Source: Gammaproteobacteria bacterium (GTDB lineage Bacteria; Pseudomonadota; Gammaproteobacteria; Burkholderiales; Burkholderiaceae_C). From it: DNA of 6,084 bases. The notes beneath the pieces were generated by a model. That model worked only from the letters and a program-made list of their open reading frames with translations, ran no database searches and was not told the origin of the DNA. Where the stretch lies: NCBI GenBank assembly GCA_018903185.1, contig JAHIQV010000343.1, forward strand, positions 1 to 6,084. Reading direction: 5' to 3'. Below are positions 5,807 through 6,084 of the stretch, in pieces; position 1 is the first letter of the stretch; every line of letters begins with the position of its first letter. A program made the translations under genes and the position numbers.

Positions 5807-5836
5807 GCGACATCTAGCAGTTATGCCTGAATTAAC

Positions 5837-5865
5837 TTGTTCGTTCATTTGTTCCATTCTCTAAT
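5837..5865 (+). promoter_or_regulatory. Candidate sigma-70 promoter of the porin gene
   Basis: A -35 box TTGTTC (5837-5842, matching TTG) and a -10 box TCTAAT (5860-5865, five of six matches) are separated by 17 bp, within a locally AT-rich stretch. Transcription would begin near 5872, giving a 5' untranslated region of about 84 bases before the porin ATG. The TTGTTC hexamer recurs at 5849-5854. Confidence 0.4.
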
Positions 5866-5871
5866 TCGATG

Positions 5872-5888
5872 GCTCCGGATCCCGGAGC
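5872..5888 (+). promoter_or_regulatory. Hairpin near the predicted 5' end of the porin message
   Basis: A perfect 7-bp stem GCTCCGG/CCGGAGC with a 3-base loop lies immediately after the proposed start point of the porin transcript. Stem-loops at the 5' end of outer-membrane protein mRNAs (ompA in E. coli) are known to slow decay; the same role here is inference. Confidence 0.35.
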
Positions 5889-5955
5889 GCCGCTTTGCGA
5901 GGCCGTGCGCAGGCATGACACGGACAGCGGTATTCACCCCTTTGTTGGAGACAGC

Positions 5956-6084
5956 ATGAAATTCAAGCAACACTTCCTGGCCATGGCCGCCGTGATGGCC
6001 TTTGGCAGCGCGATGGCGCAATCGTCGGTGACCTTTTACGGCGTTCTCGACGTCAGCCTGGGCAAGACCACGGGTGGCTCGTTC
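5956..6084 (+). CDS. Gram-negative porin (Porin_4 type), 3' end cut by window edge
   Basis: This is the first 43 codons of an outer-membrane general or substrate-selective trimeric porin, running off the right edge. The ATG follows a good ribosome binding site (TTGGAG, five bases upstream). Residues 1-21 form a clear Sec signal peptide: MKFKQH, a hydrophobic Ala/Met-rich core, and cleavage after AMA before Gln22. The mature start QSSVTFYGVLDVSLG is the first beta-strand pattern of Burkholderiales porins, commonly SSVTLYGxxD. It is divergent from tetR across 288 bp with regulatory-looking sequence, so it probably supplies the outer-membrane entry for the pathway substrate (inference). The channel loops and C-terminal aromatic residue are outside the window. 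Confidence 0.9.
   Translation, partial: MKFKQHFLAMAAVMAFGSAMAQSSVTFYGVLDVSLGKTTGGSF

Noticed and set aside
5754..5814. Inverted repeat GATGTCG (5754-5760) / CGACATC (5808-5814)
   Set aside because: The arms are only 7 bp, 47 bases apart, and not centred on the 22-bp palindrome, so they are compatible with chance.
5682..5864. 60-codon open frame on the + strand in the tetR-porin gap
   Set aside because: It has no ribosome binding site, and the region reads better as regulatory DNA with a promoter and dyads.
1..6084. CRISPR array, insertion sequence, tRNA or rRNA
   Set aside because: I saw no regularly spaced repeats, transposase motifs, terminal inverted repeats with target duplications, or RNA gene signatures.

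Overview
The window looks like a chromosome segment of a high-GC betaproteobacterium, most likely Burkholderiales/Comamonadaceae (Hydrogenophaga-, Acidovorax- or Variovorax-like). This rests on the GC-rich third codon positions, a Porin_4-type outer-membrane porin start, and the style of the SdhB, TetR and AroE-like proteins. The taxon is inference; no rRNA or other marker gene is present.

Left part, + strand (1-2573): the 3' portion of a norD-type gene, a von Willebrand A (VWA) protein that works with a MoxR/NorQ AAA+ ATPase. It enters from beyond the left edge. After 21 bp comes a complete sdhB-like gene for a succinate dehydrogenase/fumarate reductase iron-sulfur subunit. No sdhC, sdhD or sdhA lies next to it on either side within the window, and the protein has an Arg where E. 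coli SdhB has His207, so it may be a second, orphan copy.

Middle and right part, - strand (5667 down to 2617): a probable operon in the order tetR-type regulator, type II 3-dehydroquinate dehydratase (aroQ type), AroE/quinate dehydrogenase-like oxidoreductase, and a DMT/EamA transporter. The first two genes are 17 bp apart and the last two overlap by 8 bp. The gap between aroQ and the aroE-like gene holds several perfect inverted repeats. The layout resembles a peripheral pathway for quinate, shikimate or a related cyclic hydroxy acid, under a local TetR regulator, rather than the housekeeping shikimate pathway. No dehydroshikimate dehydratase is visible. The AroE-like protein keeps the catalytic Lys/Asn/Asp but has lost several residues that bind shikimate in E. 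coli AroE, so its true substrate is open.

Right edge, + strand (5956-6084): the start of a porin gene, divergent from tetR. The 288-bp region between them carries a 22-bp near-palindrome (the best operator candidate), a 12-bp GC-rich inverted repeat that can form alternative pairings, a plausible porin promoter and a hairpin near the expected porin mRNA 5' end. The simplest reading is that the TetR protein controls both its own operon and the porin: entry through the porin, two enzymatic steps, and an inner-membrane carrier. I see no mobile element, CRISPR array, tRNA or rRNA.
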